Positions 1 through 8,452 are shown, counted from the stretch's first letter. The stretch: DNA of 64,000 nt from Flavobacteriales bacterium (GCA_020635655.1 JACJZI010000004.1:496001-560000); one strand, 5' to 3'. Made by a program: numbers and translations. The notes: generated by a model not told the origin, from the letters alone.

Positions 1-375
1 GACCTGCTGGCGATGACCAAGCCCTCCACCCAGGTGGAACAACTCGTGCGCGCGGCCTGTTACGACTGCCACAGCTACGAAAGTGAATACCCGTGGTACG
101 ACCGGATCACCCCCGTGAACTGGTGGGTGCACCACCACGTCGAGGAGGCACGCCATCATGGAAATCTGAGCATCTGGGGGACGCTGGCACAGAAGCGCAA
201 GGACCACTTTCTCAAGGACGCACCGGACGAGATCGGCGAAGGGGACATGCCGTTGCCCGCCTATACCTGGATGCATCCAAAGGCGCGTTTGACCGACGCC
301 CAACGGAAGGTGCTGATCGATTTCTTCAGCGGCCTGCGCGGTCCCGACGCCGCGGACCGCGACCAAGCCGATTAG
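1..375 (+). CDS. haem-binding domain protein (5' partial)
   Basis: The frame is open from base 1, so the true start lies upstream; an ATG at 13 is the first in-frame start visible. Counting from that ATG, residues 16-20 read CYDCH, a c-type CxxCH haem-attachment motif. It is followed by YPWYDRITPVNWWVHHHVEEAR, residues characteristic of the small Bacteroidota haem-binding domain (Pfam Haem_bd, PF14376). Such proteins are exported, single-haem proteins whose electron partner is usually unknown. The signal peptide would lie in the missing N-terminus. It ends 43 bp before the transporter operon, so the two may be co-transcribed. The domain call is firm; the role is not. Confidence 0.8.
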   Translation, partial: DLLAMTKPSTQVEQLVRAACYDCHSYESEYPWYDRITPVNWWVHHHVEEARHHGNLSIWGTLAQKRKDHFLKDAPDEIGEGDMPLPAYTWMHPKARLTDAQRKVLIDFFSGLRGPDAADRDQAD

Positions 376-418
376 GCACCGCGGTCCGCATCCGGCAGGG
401 GATCGTGCATCTTTGACC

Positions 419-1174
419 ATGCATTCGTTCCACCTTGCCGGCCTTCTTCTTCTTCGATCCCTGCTTGCACCCGCCTTTGTAAGCGCACAGGATGCCGCGG
501 AGATCGTGACGAAGAGCGAGGACCACCTGCGCGGGAAGACCTCACGGGCCGATATGACCATTTCCATCGTGCGGCCCAAGTGGAGCCGCGAGATGGCCAT
601 GAAGACCTGGAGCAAGGGCGACGATCTGTTCATGATCCTGGTCACCTCTCCGGCCAAGGACGCGGGCACGGCCTTCCTCAAGCGCGGCAAGGACCTCTGG
701 AACTGGGTGCCCGCGGTGGAACGCAATGTGAAGCTGCCGCCCAGCATGATGTCGCAGAACTGGATGGGCACCGATTTCACCAACGACGACCTGGTGCGCG
801 AGGCCAACGTGAAGAACGACTATGACCACCGCATCGAGGGCGAGGAGGACCAGCAGGGCCGCAAGTGCTGGAAGATCCGCATGACGCCGCACGAGGATGC
901 CGGCGTGGTCTGGGACCACGTGCTGGTCTGGATCGATCAGCAGGACTATCTGCAGCTGCGCTCGGAATTCTACGACGAGGACGGTGCGCTGGTGAACACC
1001 ATGGTGAACTCCGACATAAGGACCATGGGCGGGCGCACGATCCCCGCGAAAATGGAAATGACGCCCGCCGACAAGCCGGGTCACAAGACCGTGATCACCT
1101 ATACCGATCTGGAATACGACGTGCCGATCACGGACGACTTTTTCACGGTCCAGCAGATGCGCAACGTGAAGTGA
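419..1174 (+). CDS. LolA-like periplasmic outer-membrane lipoprotein-sorting protein
   Basis: 251 residues with an N-terminal signal peptide (HSFHLAGLLLLRSLLAPAFVSAQ), so periplasmic. The body resembles the LolA-like family of 'outer membrane lipoprotein-sorting proteins' (PF17131): a single beta-rich half-barrel domain, with the stretches GTAFLKRGKDLWNWVPA, MSQNWMGTDFTNDDLV and a C-terminal TYTDLEYDVPITDDFF. These proteins are thought to carry a lipid or lipoprotein acyl chain across the periplasm. ATG at 419 is preferred over an in-frame TTG at 413 because the signal peptide begins there. The stop lies 2 bp before the first permease gene, so this is the first full gene of a five-gene operon whose later genes supply an ABC pump and an outer-membrane barrel. 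The specific cargo cannot be read from sequence. Confidence 0.82.
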   Translation: MHSFHLAGLLLLRSLLAPAFVSAQDAAEIVTKSEDHLRGKTSRADMTISIVRPKWSREMAMKTWSKGDDLFMILVTSPAKDAGTAFLKRGKDLWNWVPAVERNVKLPPSMMSQNWMGTDFTNDDLVREANVKNDYDHRIEGEEDQQGRKCWKIRMTPHEDAGVVWDHVLVWIDQQDYLQLRSEFYDEDGALVNTMVNSDIRTMGGRTIPAKMEMTPADKPGHKTVITYTDLEYDVPITDDFFTVQQMRNVK

Positions 1175-1176
1175 AC

Positions 1177-2397
1177 ATGTACCTGCTGCTCGCCTGGCGG
1201 GACCTCTGGCGCAACAAGCGCCGCACGCTGATCACCCTCGCGGCCATCTTCTTCGCCGTGCTGCTCTCCTGCATCATGCGATCCGCGCAGATGGGCGCCT
1301 ACGACAACATGATCCGCAACAGCGTGGGGCATTTCGTGGGCTACGTGCAGGTGCATCAGGCCGGATACTGGGATGATCGCACCCTGGACAATGCCTTCCC
1401 CTCCAGCGACAGCCTGCTGCGTGCCGTACGCGCCGTGGAGGGTGTCACCGATGTGGCCGAACGGCTCGAGTCCTTCGCCCTGGCGGCCTCGCGCGATCAG
1501 ACCAACGGTGCCCTGGTGGTCGGCTTCGACCCCGCGCACGAACCGGCGATCCGGAACACGGCGGACCGCGTCGCGCAAGGTGCGCGCCTGGAGACCATCG
1601 ACGAGCAAGCCGCCCTGCTGGGCAAGGACCTCGCCGACCGTCTGGGGCTCGGTGTGAGCGACAGCGTGGTGCTGCTCGGCTCGGGCTACCACGGCAGTTT
1701 CGCGGCGGGCAAGTACCGCGTGAAGGGCCTGATCGATCTGGGGTCGCCGGACCTGAACAAGCGCGCCGTCTTCCTGCCGCTGGGGACCGCACGCCAGCTG
1801 TACGGTGCGGACGATCTCGCGACCGCGCTGGTCATCGGCACCGACCGGCCCGGTGACGCGACCGCCATCGCCGATGCGATCCGCCGGGGAACGGACGGCC
1901 ATCGGTGGGAGGTGATGGATTGGAAACAACTGGTGCCCGAGCTCGTGCAGTTCATCGAAGTGGACAACTCCTTCGCCCTCATCACCCTGGCCATCCTCTA
2001 CATCGTGATCGCCTTCGGGATCTTCGGCACCTTGCTGATGATGTACACCGAGCGCATCCACGAGTTCGGCGTGATGACCGCCGTGGGCATGGGCCGTGGT
2101 CGGCTGGCGACGGTGTTCGTTCTGGGATCGGCCATCATGGCCCTGCTGGGGGCCCTGCTCGGCGGGCTCACCGCCATGCCCGTGGTGATGTACTTCCAGG
2201 CCAACCCGATCCGCTTCACCGGCGAACTGGCCCAGGTCTACGAGACCTACGGTTTCGAGCCCATCATCCCGTTCATGAACGACCCCTGGATCTTCGCCGC
2301 CCAGGCCGCGATCGTGCTCGGCATCACGCTTTTCCTCGGCCTCTACCCCACCCTCAAGATCCTCCGCCTGGTGCCGATCCGGGCCCTGCGCGCCTGA
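1177..2397 (+). CDS. ABC transporter permease, FtsX/MacB (LolC/E-like) family
   Basis: 406 residues. One N-terminal membrane segment (about 20-37, LITLAAIFFAVLLSCIMR) is followed by a large periplasmic domain (about 40-265), then three C-terminal membrane segments ending PTLKILRLVPIRALRA, the classic FtsX/MacB/LolCE topology ending in a 'P..alr' motif. The start at 1177 lies 2 bp after the upstream stop and gives MYLLLAWRDLWRNKRRTL, a typical N-terminus of the family (W..lWRnkrRT). It pairs with the homologous permease at 2401, so the pump is probably a heterodimer. Such transporters extract lipoproteins or push substrates rather than move them through a channel. Confidence 0.88.
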   Translation: MYLLLAWRDLWRNKRRTLITLAAIFFAVLLSCIMRSAQMGAYDNMIRNSVGHFVGYVQVHQAGYWDDRTLDNAFPSSDSLLRAVRAVEGVTDVAERLESFALAASRDQTNGALVVGFDPAHEPAIRNTADRVAQGARLETIDEQAALLGKDLADRLGLGVSDSVVLLGSGYHGSFAAGKYRVKGLIDLGSPDLNKRAVFLPLGTARQLYGADDLATALVIGTDRPGDATAIADAIRRGTDGHRWEVMDWKQLVPELVQFIEVDNSFALITLAILYIVIAFGIFGTLLMMYTERIHEFGVMTAVGMGRGRLATVFVLGSAIMALLGALLGGLTAMPVVMYFQANPIRFTGELAQVYETYGFEPIIPFMNDPWIFAAQAAIVLGITLFLGLYPTLKILRLVPIRALRA

Positions 2398-2400
2398 ACA

Positions 2401-3618
2401 ATGGTCCCCCTGATCGCCTGGCGGAACGTGTGGAGGAACCGGTTGCGGAGCCTGCTGGTGGCGCTGTCGATCGCCGTGGGGCTTTGGGGAGGCACCTTCT
2501 TCATGGCCGTATCGTGGGGCATGTATGCCCACCAGCTCGATACCGTGATCAACGACCAGGTGTCGCACATCCAGGTGCACGCGCCCCGTTTCCGCGATGA
2601 CGATGATGGGCGTTATGGGATCCCCGAAGCCGACATGCTCCTGGACAGCATCCGCACCGACCTGCGGGTGAAGGCGGCCACTGAAAGGATCGTGCTGCCC
2701 GGCGTGATGGTGCAGAGCACGGCCAACAGCGCGGGAGTCAGCGTGCTCGGGATCGACCCGGAGGACGAGGAGAAGGTGACCGGTCTCCATGACCGGCTGA
2801 CCGATGGCACCTACTTCACCGGCACCAAGAGCGCGCCGATGGTGATGGGCGCCAAGCTGGCCAAAAAGCTCAAGATCGACCTGCGCGGCCGCACGGTGAT
2901 CAGCTTCCTGAATGCGCAGGACTCCCTGGTCGCGATGAGCTTCCGCGTGGTGGGTCTCTACCACAGCGGCAACAGCGCCCTGGAGGAGGGCACCGTCTAC
3001 GTGCGTCGCGAGGACCTCGCCCGGCAGATGCACCTGGGCACCCCGGCCAATGAGATCGCCGTGCTGCTGACCGATGAAAAGGATCTTGATGCTGTGCAAC
3101 GGAAAATGCAGGCGATACGGCCCGACATGCGCGTGGAGAGCTGGAAGGAGCTGTCGCCGGAACTGCGCCTGGTGGTCGACTCCTTCAGCCAGTATACCTA
3201 CATCTTCATCGGCATCATCCTGCTGGCGCTGATGTTCGGCATCGTGAACACCATGCTGATGGCTGTGCTCGAACGCACGCGCGAGCTCGGCATGCTGATG
3301 GCCATCGGCATGGAGCGCCGCCGCGTGTTCGCCATGGTGATGTGGGAGACCGTGTACATGGCCGTGATCGGCGCGCCACTGGGCATGCTGCTCGCCTGGG
3401 TCAGCATCCAGGTCGTCGGGCGCACGGGCATCGATCTCACGGCGTTCGCGGCAGGCCTGTCCTCCTACGGCTTCGACGCGGTGATCCATCCGGCGCTCGC
3501 CGCCAACTTCTACCTGGAGATCGCCGGACTGGGCATCGCCGCCGCGATCCTTTCCGCCATTTACCCCGCCTGGAAGGCCGTGCGCATGCGGCCGACCGAG
3601 GCCCTACGCAAGATCTGA
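2401..3618 (+). CDS. ABC transporter permease, FtsX/MacB (LolC/E-like) family, second subunit
   Basis: 405 residues with the same architecture as its upstream neighbour: MVPLIAWRNVWRNRLRS start, one N-terminal membrane helix (about 16-36), a periplasmic domain, and three C-terminal helices containing ERTRELGMLMAIGMERRRVF, the conserved cytoplasmic coupling loop of FtsX permeases. It ends IYPAWKAVRMRPTEALRKI, the family's usual C-terminal signature. It is separated by 3 bp from the first permease and overlaps the ATPase start by 1 bp (TGATG), so translation is probably coupled. The two permeases have diverged in the periplasmic domain, which argues for a heterodimer with different contact faces. 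Confidence 0.9.
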   Translation: MVPLIAWRNVWRNRLRSLLVALSIAVGLWGGTFFMAVSWGMYAHQLDTVINDQVSHIQVHAPRFRDDDDGRYGIPEADMLLDSIRTDLRVKAATERIVLPGVMVQSTANSAGVSVLGIDPEDEEKVTGLHDRLTDGTYFTGTKSAPMVMGAKLAKKLKIDLRGRTVISFLNAQDSLVAMSFRVVGLYHSGNSALEEGTVYVRREDLARQMHLGTPANEIAVLLTDEKDLDAVQRKMQAIRPDMRVESWKELSPELRLVVDSFSQYTYIFIGIILLALMFGIVNTMLMAVLERTRELGMLMAIGMERRRVFAMVMWETVYMAVIGAPLGMLLAWVSIQVVGRTGIDLTAFAAGLSSYGFDAVIHPALAANFYLEIAGLGIAAAILSAIYPAWKAVRMRPTEALRKI

Positions 3619-4310
3619 TGGAGACACCCGTGATCGAGACACGCGGCCTCACCCGCACCTACGACGCCGATACCGTGCCCGTGCACGCCGTGAACGGTAT
3701 CGACCTGCGTGTGGAGAAGGGCGAGTTCACCGCGATCATCGGCCCGAGCGGCTGTGGCAAGACCACCCTGATGAACATGATCGGCGGACTGGACGAGCCC
3801 ACCGCCGGTCACGTGCTGATCGATGGCGAGGACATCGGCCACAAGAGCGCCAACGCCATGATCGCCTACAGGCTCCACCACATCGGCTTCGTGTTCCAGG
3901 CCTACAACCTGATCCCCGTCCTCACCGCACTGGAGAACGTCTCCTTCGTGATGCTGCTCCAGGGCGTGAAGAAAAGGGAACGCCAGCAACGTGCACAGGA
4001 ACTGCTCGCGTCCGTCGGCTTGATGGACAAGCTGGACAAGCGCCCCAACGAGCTGAGCGGGGGACAGCAGCAGCGGGTGGCGGTAGCACGTGCCCTGGCC
4101 TCGCGTCCGCGCTTCGTGCTGGCCGATGAGCCGACCGCGAACCTCGACTCCCATTCCACGCACGACCTGATCGACCTGATGGCCGAACTCAACCGGAAGG
4201 ACAACATGACCTTCCTTTTCGCCACGCACGACCAGCGTGTGATCGACCGCGCCCGTCGTGTGGTGACCCTGGAGGACGGGCGCATCGTGAAGGACGAAAA
4301 GCGGGGATGA
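3618..4310 (+). CDS. ABC transporter ATP-binding protein, LolD/MacB family
   Basis: 230 residues, a single nucleotide-binding domain of the usual LolD length. Walker A is GPSGCGKTT (about residues 44-52), the Q-loop follows in FVFQAYNLIPVL, the ABC signature is LSGGQQQRVAVARAL, Walker B is RFVLADEPTANLDS, and the switch histidine is in FATHDQRVI. It powers the two permeases directly upstream. The start at 3618 overlaps the preceding stop by one base; the longer upstream frame has no family residues and is discarded. It ends in a 4-bp ATGA overlap with the outer-membrane protein gene. Confidence 0.93.
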   Translation: METPVIETRGLTRTYDADTVPVHAVNGIDLRVEKGEFTAIIGPSGCGKTTLMNMIGGLDEPTAGHVLIDGEDIGHKSANAMIAYRLHHIGFVFQAYNLIPVLTALENVSFVMLLQGVKKRERQQRAQELLASVGLMDKLDKRPNELSGGQQQRVAVARALASRPRFVLADEPTANLDSHSTHDLIDLMAELNRKDNMTFLFATHDQRVIDRARRVVTLEDGRIVKDEKRG

Positions 4311-5473
4311 TGCGGTCGCTCGTGGTGATGCTGGCGATCACGAGCTTCACGGCGCGCGGCCAGGACACCACGGCGTTCAAGCCGGCGCTCCATTTCAACG
4401 GCTACGTGAAGGGCATGCCCAGCGTCAGTTGGTCGCCCCTGCTGAACACGACCGCGGTCTCCGGCCTGCTGCACAACCGGTTGAACTTCCACGCGGACCT
4501 TCTGCCTGGGCTGCGGGCCGGCGTGGAATTCCGCGACCGTGTCTTCGTCGGCGACCAGGTGCGCGACGACCCCACCCTGGCACACGGTCTGGAAATGGAC
4601 CCTGGTCTGGTGGACATGAGCTGGGTGTGGCTGAAGGAAGATGCCTTCGTGGGCCACACCATCATCGACCGGGCCTGGCTCGAATACGAGCGCGGTCATT
4701 TCGTCGCACGCGCCGGCCGCCAGCGGATCAACTGGGGCCTCGACCTGGTGTGGAACCCGAACGACATCTTCAACGCGTTCAACTACCTCGATTTCGATTA
4801 CGAGGAACGCCCTGGTTCCGACGCGATCAGCCTACGCTATTTCACAGGCGTCTCCGGGCAGGTCGAACTTGCCGTGAAGGCCGACAGCAGTGACCAGCGC
4901 GTTGCCGCGGGGATGTACCGGTTCCACGTCGGCAGCTACGATCTGCAGGTGATCGGCGGTCAATACCGCGACGATGCGGCCGTTGGAGCAGGCTGGGCCG
5001 GGAACCTCGGCGGCAGCGGGTTGAAGGGCGAAACGACGGTCTTCATCCCGACCGCTCAGGACACTACGGATGATGCCAGCGTCTCCTTCACCTCCACCAT
5101 CGACCATTCCTTCCGCAATGGGCTCTACTTGATCGTGAGCGGCCTCTACAACAACAACGGCGCCGCCACACCGGCTGAGGTCAGTGGCAATGATGTCATC
5201 GCGCGACAGGTCTCCCCGAAGAACCTCATGCCGTTCCGGTTCACGGGCATGGTCAGCGTGAACTATGCCTTCAACCCGATCATCTCCGGCAGCCTGGCCG
5301 TGCTGGGATCGCCCGGTCCGAACGCGTTGATCCTCTTCCCCAGCCTGTTGGTGAGCCTGGCCAACAACTGGCAGCTCGATGTCTTCTACCAAGGCTACTG
5401 GCAGGAGGTGCCCACGCTCGGCTTCAAGGGGATCGGGGACGCGGGGTATGTAAGGGTGAAGTGGAGCTTCTAG
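4307..5473 (+). CDS. outer-membrane beta-barrel protein of the LolA/ABC operon
   Basis: 388 residues with a signal peptide (MMRSLVVMLAITSFTARGQ). After that come alternating amphipathic strands and a C-terminal GYVRVKWSF ending in aromatic phenylalanine, as barrel assembly requires. Conserved-looking segments are RAWLEYERGHFVARAGRQRINWGLDL (given here only as a guide; G-R-Q-x-x-x-W-G is the key part) and WNPNDIFNAFNYLDFDYEE. The RQ..nWG / NP.DifN pattern recalls DUF1302-like barrels found beside LolA-like proteins. It overlaps the ATPase gene by ATGA, so it is the last gene of the operon and probably its outer-membrane component. Its stop shares a CTAG with the convergent rimO stop. Confidence 0.75.
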   Translation: MMRSLVVMLAITSFTARGQDTTAFKPALHFNGYVKGMPSVSWSPLLNTTAVSGLLHNRLNFHADLLPGLRAGVEFRDRVFVGDQVRDDPTLAHGLEMDPGLVDMSWVWLKEDAFVGHTIIDRAWLEYERGHFVARAGRQRINWGLDLVWNPNDIFNAFNYLDFDYEERPGSDAISLRYFTGVSGQVELAVKADSSDQRVAAGMYRFHVGSYDLQVIGGQYRDDAAVGAGWAGNLGGSGLKGETTVFIPTAQDTTDDASVSFTSTIDHSFRNGLYLIVSGLYNNNGAATPAEVSGNDVIARQVSPKNLMPFRFTGMVSVNYAFNPIISGSLAVLGSPGPNALILFPSLLVSLANNWQLDVFYQGYWQEVPTLGFKGIGDAGYVRVKWSF

Positions 5474-6780
5474 AGCACCTCCCCCACCAACTCGTGCTCC
5501 CGCGCATCGGTGATCCGGACCTCTGCAAAGTCCCCGATGCGCAGATAATTCCCTTCGATCGGGACCAGCACCTCGTTGTCCACCTCAGGTGAATCGTGCT
5601 CCGTCCGGGCGATGTAGTGGCCCGCCTCGGCCTTGTCCACCAGCACTTTGAAGACTTTCCCGACCTTCTGCCGGTTCAGGTCCGCGCTGATGCCGCCCTG
5701 CAGTTCCATGATCTCCTGGGCACGCTGCTCCTTCAGCCCGGCCGGCACATCGTCGTCCATGGTGAAGGCGTGGGTATCCTCCTCGTGGCTGTAGGTGAAG
5801 CAGCCGAGGCGGTCGAAACGCATCCGCTCGATCCAACGCAGGTTGTCCGCATGGTCCGTGTCGGTCTCCCCGGGGAATCCGGCGATCAGCGTGGTGCGGA
5901 TGGCGATGCCCGGCACCTTGTCGCGGATGGTAGCGACCAGCGCTTCCGTCTTCTCCTGCGTGATGCCCCGGCGCATGCGCGTGAGCATCGCCGTGCTGCC
6001 GTGCTGCAGTGGCATGTCCAGGTAGTTGCAGATGTTCGAGCGTTCCTGCATCACATCGAGGATGTCCATCGGGAAGCCACTGGGGAAGGCGTAGTGCAGG
6101 CGGATCCAGTCGATGCCCTCCACGTCGCTCAAGCGGGCCAACAGGTCGCTCAGGTTCCGCTTCTTGTACAGGTCCAGGCCATAGTAGGTCAGGTCCTGCG
6201 CGATCAGGATCAGCTCCTTCACCCCTTGCGCGGCCAGTGATCGCGCCTGGGCTTCCAACTGCTCGATCGGCGTGCTGACGTGCTTCCCCCGCATCAACGG
6301 GATCGCGCAGAAGGAGCATTTCCGGTCGCAGCCCTCGCTGATCTTGAAGTAGGCGAAATGGGCGGGTGTGGTCAGCAACCGCTCGCCGACCAGTTCATGT
6401 TTGTAGTCCGCCTTGAGGGTCTTGAGCAGGCGCGGCAGGTCACGCGTGCCGAACCAGGCGTCGACCTGGGGGATGCCCTCCTTGAGTTCGGGGGCGTAGC
6501 GCTGGCTGAGACAGCCGGTGACATAGACCTTGTCCACTTCCCCCCGCTCTTTTGCCCCGGCCCAGGCCAGAATGGTATCGATGCTCTCCTGCTTGGCGTT
6601 CTCGATGAAGCCGCAGGTGTTGATCACCACCACGTTGTGGTCGTCATGCGGCGCTTCGTGGTCCACGGCGATGCCGTTGGCCTTCAATTGGGCCATCAGC
6701 ACCTCGCTGTCAAAGGTGTTCTTCGAACAGCCCAGGGTGACGACATTGACCTTGGTGGGCTTGCGGCTGCGGGCCTTCAC
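5470..6780 (-). CDS. rimO: ribosomal protein uS12 methylthiotransferase RimO
   Basis: 436 residues, the normal RimO length. The radical-SAM enzyme adds a methylthio group to a conserved aspartate of ribosomal protein uS12. N-terminal UPF0004 domain cysteines are C18, C56 and C90 (LGCSK, NTCGF, TGCLS); the radical-SAM cluster is C151-x3-C155-x2-C158 (SEGCDRKCSFCAIP); a C-terminal TRAM-like region ends REHELVGEVL. I chose the GTG start at 6780 because it places the first beta strand (KVNVVTLGCSK) at the usual position and lies one base after the ftsY stop; the longer open frame upstream runs into ftsY and is unrelated to the family. Last gene of the rpmB-ftsY operon. Confidence 0.95.
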   Translation of the reverse strand: MKARSRKPTKVNVVTLGCSKNTFDSEVLMAQLKANGIAVDHEAPHDDHNVVVINTCGFIENAKQESIDTILAWAGAKERGEVDKVYVTGCLSQRYAPELKEGIPQVDAWFGTRDLPRLLKTLKADYKHELVGERLLTTPAHFAYFKISEGCDRKCSFCAIPLMRGKHVSTPIEQLEAQARSLAAQGVKELILIAQDLTYYGLDLYKKRNLSDLLARLSDVEGIDWIRLHYAFPSGFPMDILDVMQERSNICNYLDMPLQHGSTAMLTRMRRGITQEKTEALVATIRDKVPGIAIRTTLIAGFPGETDTDHADNLRWIERMRFDRLGCFTYSHEEDTHAFTMDDDVPAGLKEQRAQEIMELQGGISADLNRQKVGKVFKVLVDKAEAGHYIARTEHDSPEVDNEVLVPIEGNYLRIGDFAEVRITDAREHELVGEVL

Positions 6781-6781
6781 G

Positions 6782-7729
6782 TCAGTCGGGTTTGAAGAGC
6801 GCGTCCACGAACGCGTGTTTGTCAAAGACGCGCAGGTCGTCCATGCCTTCACCGACACCGAGATATTTGATGGGTACCTGGAATTGATCGCTGATACCGA
6901 TGGCCACGCCACCCTTCGCCGTGCCGTCGATCTTGGTCAGGGCAAGCGCGGTCACGTCGGTGGCCTTGGTGAACTGCCTTGCCTGTTCGATGGCGTTCTG
7001 GCCCGTGCTGGCATCGAGCACCAGGAGCACCTCGTGGGGCGCTTCCGGGACCACTTTCCGCATCACGTTCCGCACCTTGGTCAGTTCGTTCATCAGGTTC
7101 ACCTTGTTGTGCAGGCGACCCGCGGTGTCGATGATCGCCACGTCCAGGCCTTTGGCCTTGGCGCTTTCAATGGTGTCGAACGCCACCGCCGCCGGGTCGG
7201 CGTTCATGCCCTGGCTCACCAGAGGCACGCCCACGCGTTCGCTCCAGATCCTCAACTGGTCCACGGCCGCGGCGCGAAAAGTATCGGCCGCACCAAGCAC
7301 CACGTTGCGCCCCTCCAGCTTCAGGGCATGGGCCAATTTGCCGATGGTGGTGGTCTTGCCCACCCCGTTCACACCCACCACCATGATCACGTAGGGTTTG
7401 ATCGACGGGTCCATCGGGGCGGGGTCCTTCATCAGGACGGCGATCTCCTCCCGGAGCAGGGCGTTCAGTTGGTCGGTCCCCAGGTACTTGTCCCGCGCCA
7501 CCCGGGCCTGGATCCGTTGGATGATCTTCAGCGTGGTGTCCACCCCGACATCGCTGGCGATGAGCACTTCCTCCAGTTCGTCCAACACCGTGTCATCCAC
7601 GGTGCTGCGCCCGGCCACGGCATGGGCCAGCTTGGCGAACAGGCCCTTGCGGGACCGTTCCAGGCCCTGTTCGAGCTTGGCGGCATTTGCCTCGGTGGCC
7701 TTCTTGTCGCGCGAAAAGAGTCCGAACAT
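6782..7729 (-). CDS. ftsY: signal recognition particle receptor FtsY
   Basis: 315 residues, the NG-domain form without a long acidic A domain, as is common in Bacteroidota. The N domain is a four-helix bundle (about 20-100). GTPase motifs are G1 GVNGVGKTTT (about 119-128), the DTFRAAAVDQL insertion-box region, G3 DTAGR (201-205), and G4 TKIDGTAKGG near the C-terminus. It docks SRP-ribosome complexes at the inner membrane. It lies 75 bp downstream of the small ribosomal protein gene and one base before rimO. Confidence 0.96.
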   Translation of the reverse strand: MFGLFSRDKKATEANAAKLEQGLERSRKGLFAKLAHAVAGRSTVDDTVLDELEEVLIASDVGVDTTLKIIQRIQARVARDKYLGTDQLNALLREEIAVLMKDPAPMDPSIKPYVIMVVGVNGVGKTTTIGKLAHALKLEGRNVVLGAADTFRAAAVDQLRIWSERVGVPLVSQGMNADPAAVAFDTIESAKAKGLDVAIIDTAGRLHNKVNLMNELTKVRNVMRKVVPEAPHEVLLVLDASTGQNAIEQARQFTKATDVTALALTKIDGTAKGGVAIGISDQFQVPIKYLGVGEGMDDLRVFDKHAFVDALFKPD

Positions 7730-7804
7730 CGGTCCTCAACAGGGTCAGGAAGCACGGAAGGCCCCTGCTTCACAGAGGCCTTCCGATGGTTTTCCTCGAC
7801 GTGA

Positions 7805-7963
7805 TTATTTCTTGTCGGCCAGGAACTTGTCCACGTCCTCGGCGGGCAGGACCTGCTCCACGAACTGGTACCCACCGGTCTTGTCGGAGCGTACCATCTT
7901 GATCACCTTGGTGAACACTTTGGCGTCGGCCTTCTTCAGCGATGCAACGGTCTTCTTGGCCAT
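7805..7963 (-). CDS. DUF4295 small basic ribosome-associated protein (bL38-like)
   Basis: A 52-residue gene, MAKKTVASLKKADAKVFTKV... ending ...VDKFLADKK, lysine-rich and of the length of the DUF4295 family, which is confined to Bacteroidota and found next to rpmG and rpmB. From memory, structural work on a Flavobacterium ribosome named this protein bL38, a large-subunit protein; I am confident of the family and less so of that name. The start ATG at 7963 lies 12 bp after the rpmG stop. It is co-transcribed with rpmB, rpmG and ftsY. Confidence 0.88.
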   Translation of the reverse strand: MAKKTVASLKKADAKVFTKVIKMVRSDKTGGYQFVEQVLPAEDVDKFLADKK

Positions 7964-7975
7964 GGTCCCGTAGGA

Positions 7976-8158
7976 TTACTTGATCTCCTTGTGAATGGTC
8001 ATTTTCCGGAGGATCGGGTTGTACTTCTTCAGTTCCAACCGTTCGGTGGTGTTCTTCCGGTTCTTGGTGGTGATGTAGCGGCTGGTGCCGGGCTGCCCCG
8101 AGGTCTTATGCTCCGTGCACTCGAGGATCACCTGGACGCGGTTCCCTTTCTTGGCCAT
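7976..8158 (-). CDS. rpmG: 50S ribosomal protein bL33
   Basis: 60 residues, [18 protein letters not shown]... ending ...[14 protein letters not shown], the typical bL33 sequence (TKNRKNT.[10 protein letters not shown]). It has a single cysteine (ILECTEHK) rather than the four zinc-binding cysteines of the zinc form, so it is a zinc-independent variant. It sits 25 bp after rpmB in the ribosomal-protein operon. Confidence 0.97.
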   Translation of the reverse strand: MAKKGNRVQVILECTEHKTSGQPGTSRYITTKNRKNTTERLELKKYNPILRKMTIHKEIK

Positions 8159-8183
8159 GGGTCAGCGGATGTTCGTCGTTGGT

Positions 8184-8423
8184 TCAGGCGGTGAGGTATC
8201 CCTTGGCCTTTGCGCGCTTGAGGGCCTCGCCGATGCCGATCTTGTTGATGGTGCGCATCCCGGCGGCGCTCACCCGCAGGGTGACCCATTTGTTCTCCTC
8301 CGGGAGGAAGTACCGCTTGTCCTGCAGGTTCGGCTCGAACTTGCGCTTGGTCTTGATGTTCGAGTGCGACACCCGGTTGCCGGTGACGACCTTCTTACCC
8401 GTGATCTGACAGACCTTGGACAT
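8184..8423 (-). CDS. rpmB: 50S ribosomal protein bL28
   Basis: 79 residues, starting MSKVCQITGKKVVTGNRVSHS, the family's hallmark N-terminus, and containing KRKFEPNLQ and TLRVSAAGMRTI. Normal length for bL28. First gene of the operon rpmB-rpmG-bL38-ftsY-rimO. A perfect TACCTTTG -7 box lies 21 bp upstream of the start. Confidence 0.97.
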   Translation of the reverse strand: MSKVCQITGKKVVTGNRVSHSNIKTKRKFEPNLQDKRYFLPEENKWVTLRVSAAGMRTINKIGIGEALKRAKAKGYLTA

Positions 8424-8444
8424 GACACTTCACATTTCGGGCTG

Positions 8445-8452
8445 CAAAGGTA
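8445..8452 (-). promoter_or_regulatory. -7 promoter box TACCTTTG upstream of rpmB
   Basis: Read on the minus strand the bases are TACCTTTG, an exact match to the Bacteroidetes -7 element TAnnTTTG. It ends 21 bp before the rpmB start codon, leaving room for a short leader. No clear -33 TTTG at the usual spacing is visible. Confidence 0.6.

Noticed and set aside
413..421. TTG start at 413 and CATCTTTG box just before 419
   Set aside because: The box is 3 bp from the ATG, too close for a -7 element unless leaderless, and the TTG adds only two residues before the signal peptide start.
1099..3489. A 796-codon open frame on the minus strand over the permease genes
   Set aside because: Histidine/glutamine-rich translation without motifs; the plus-strand permeases are complete and recognisable.
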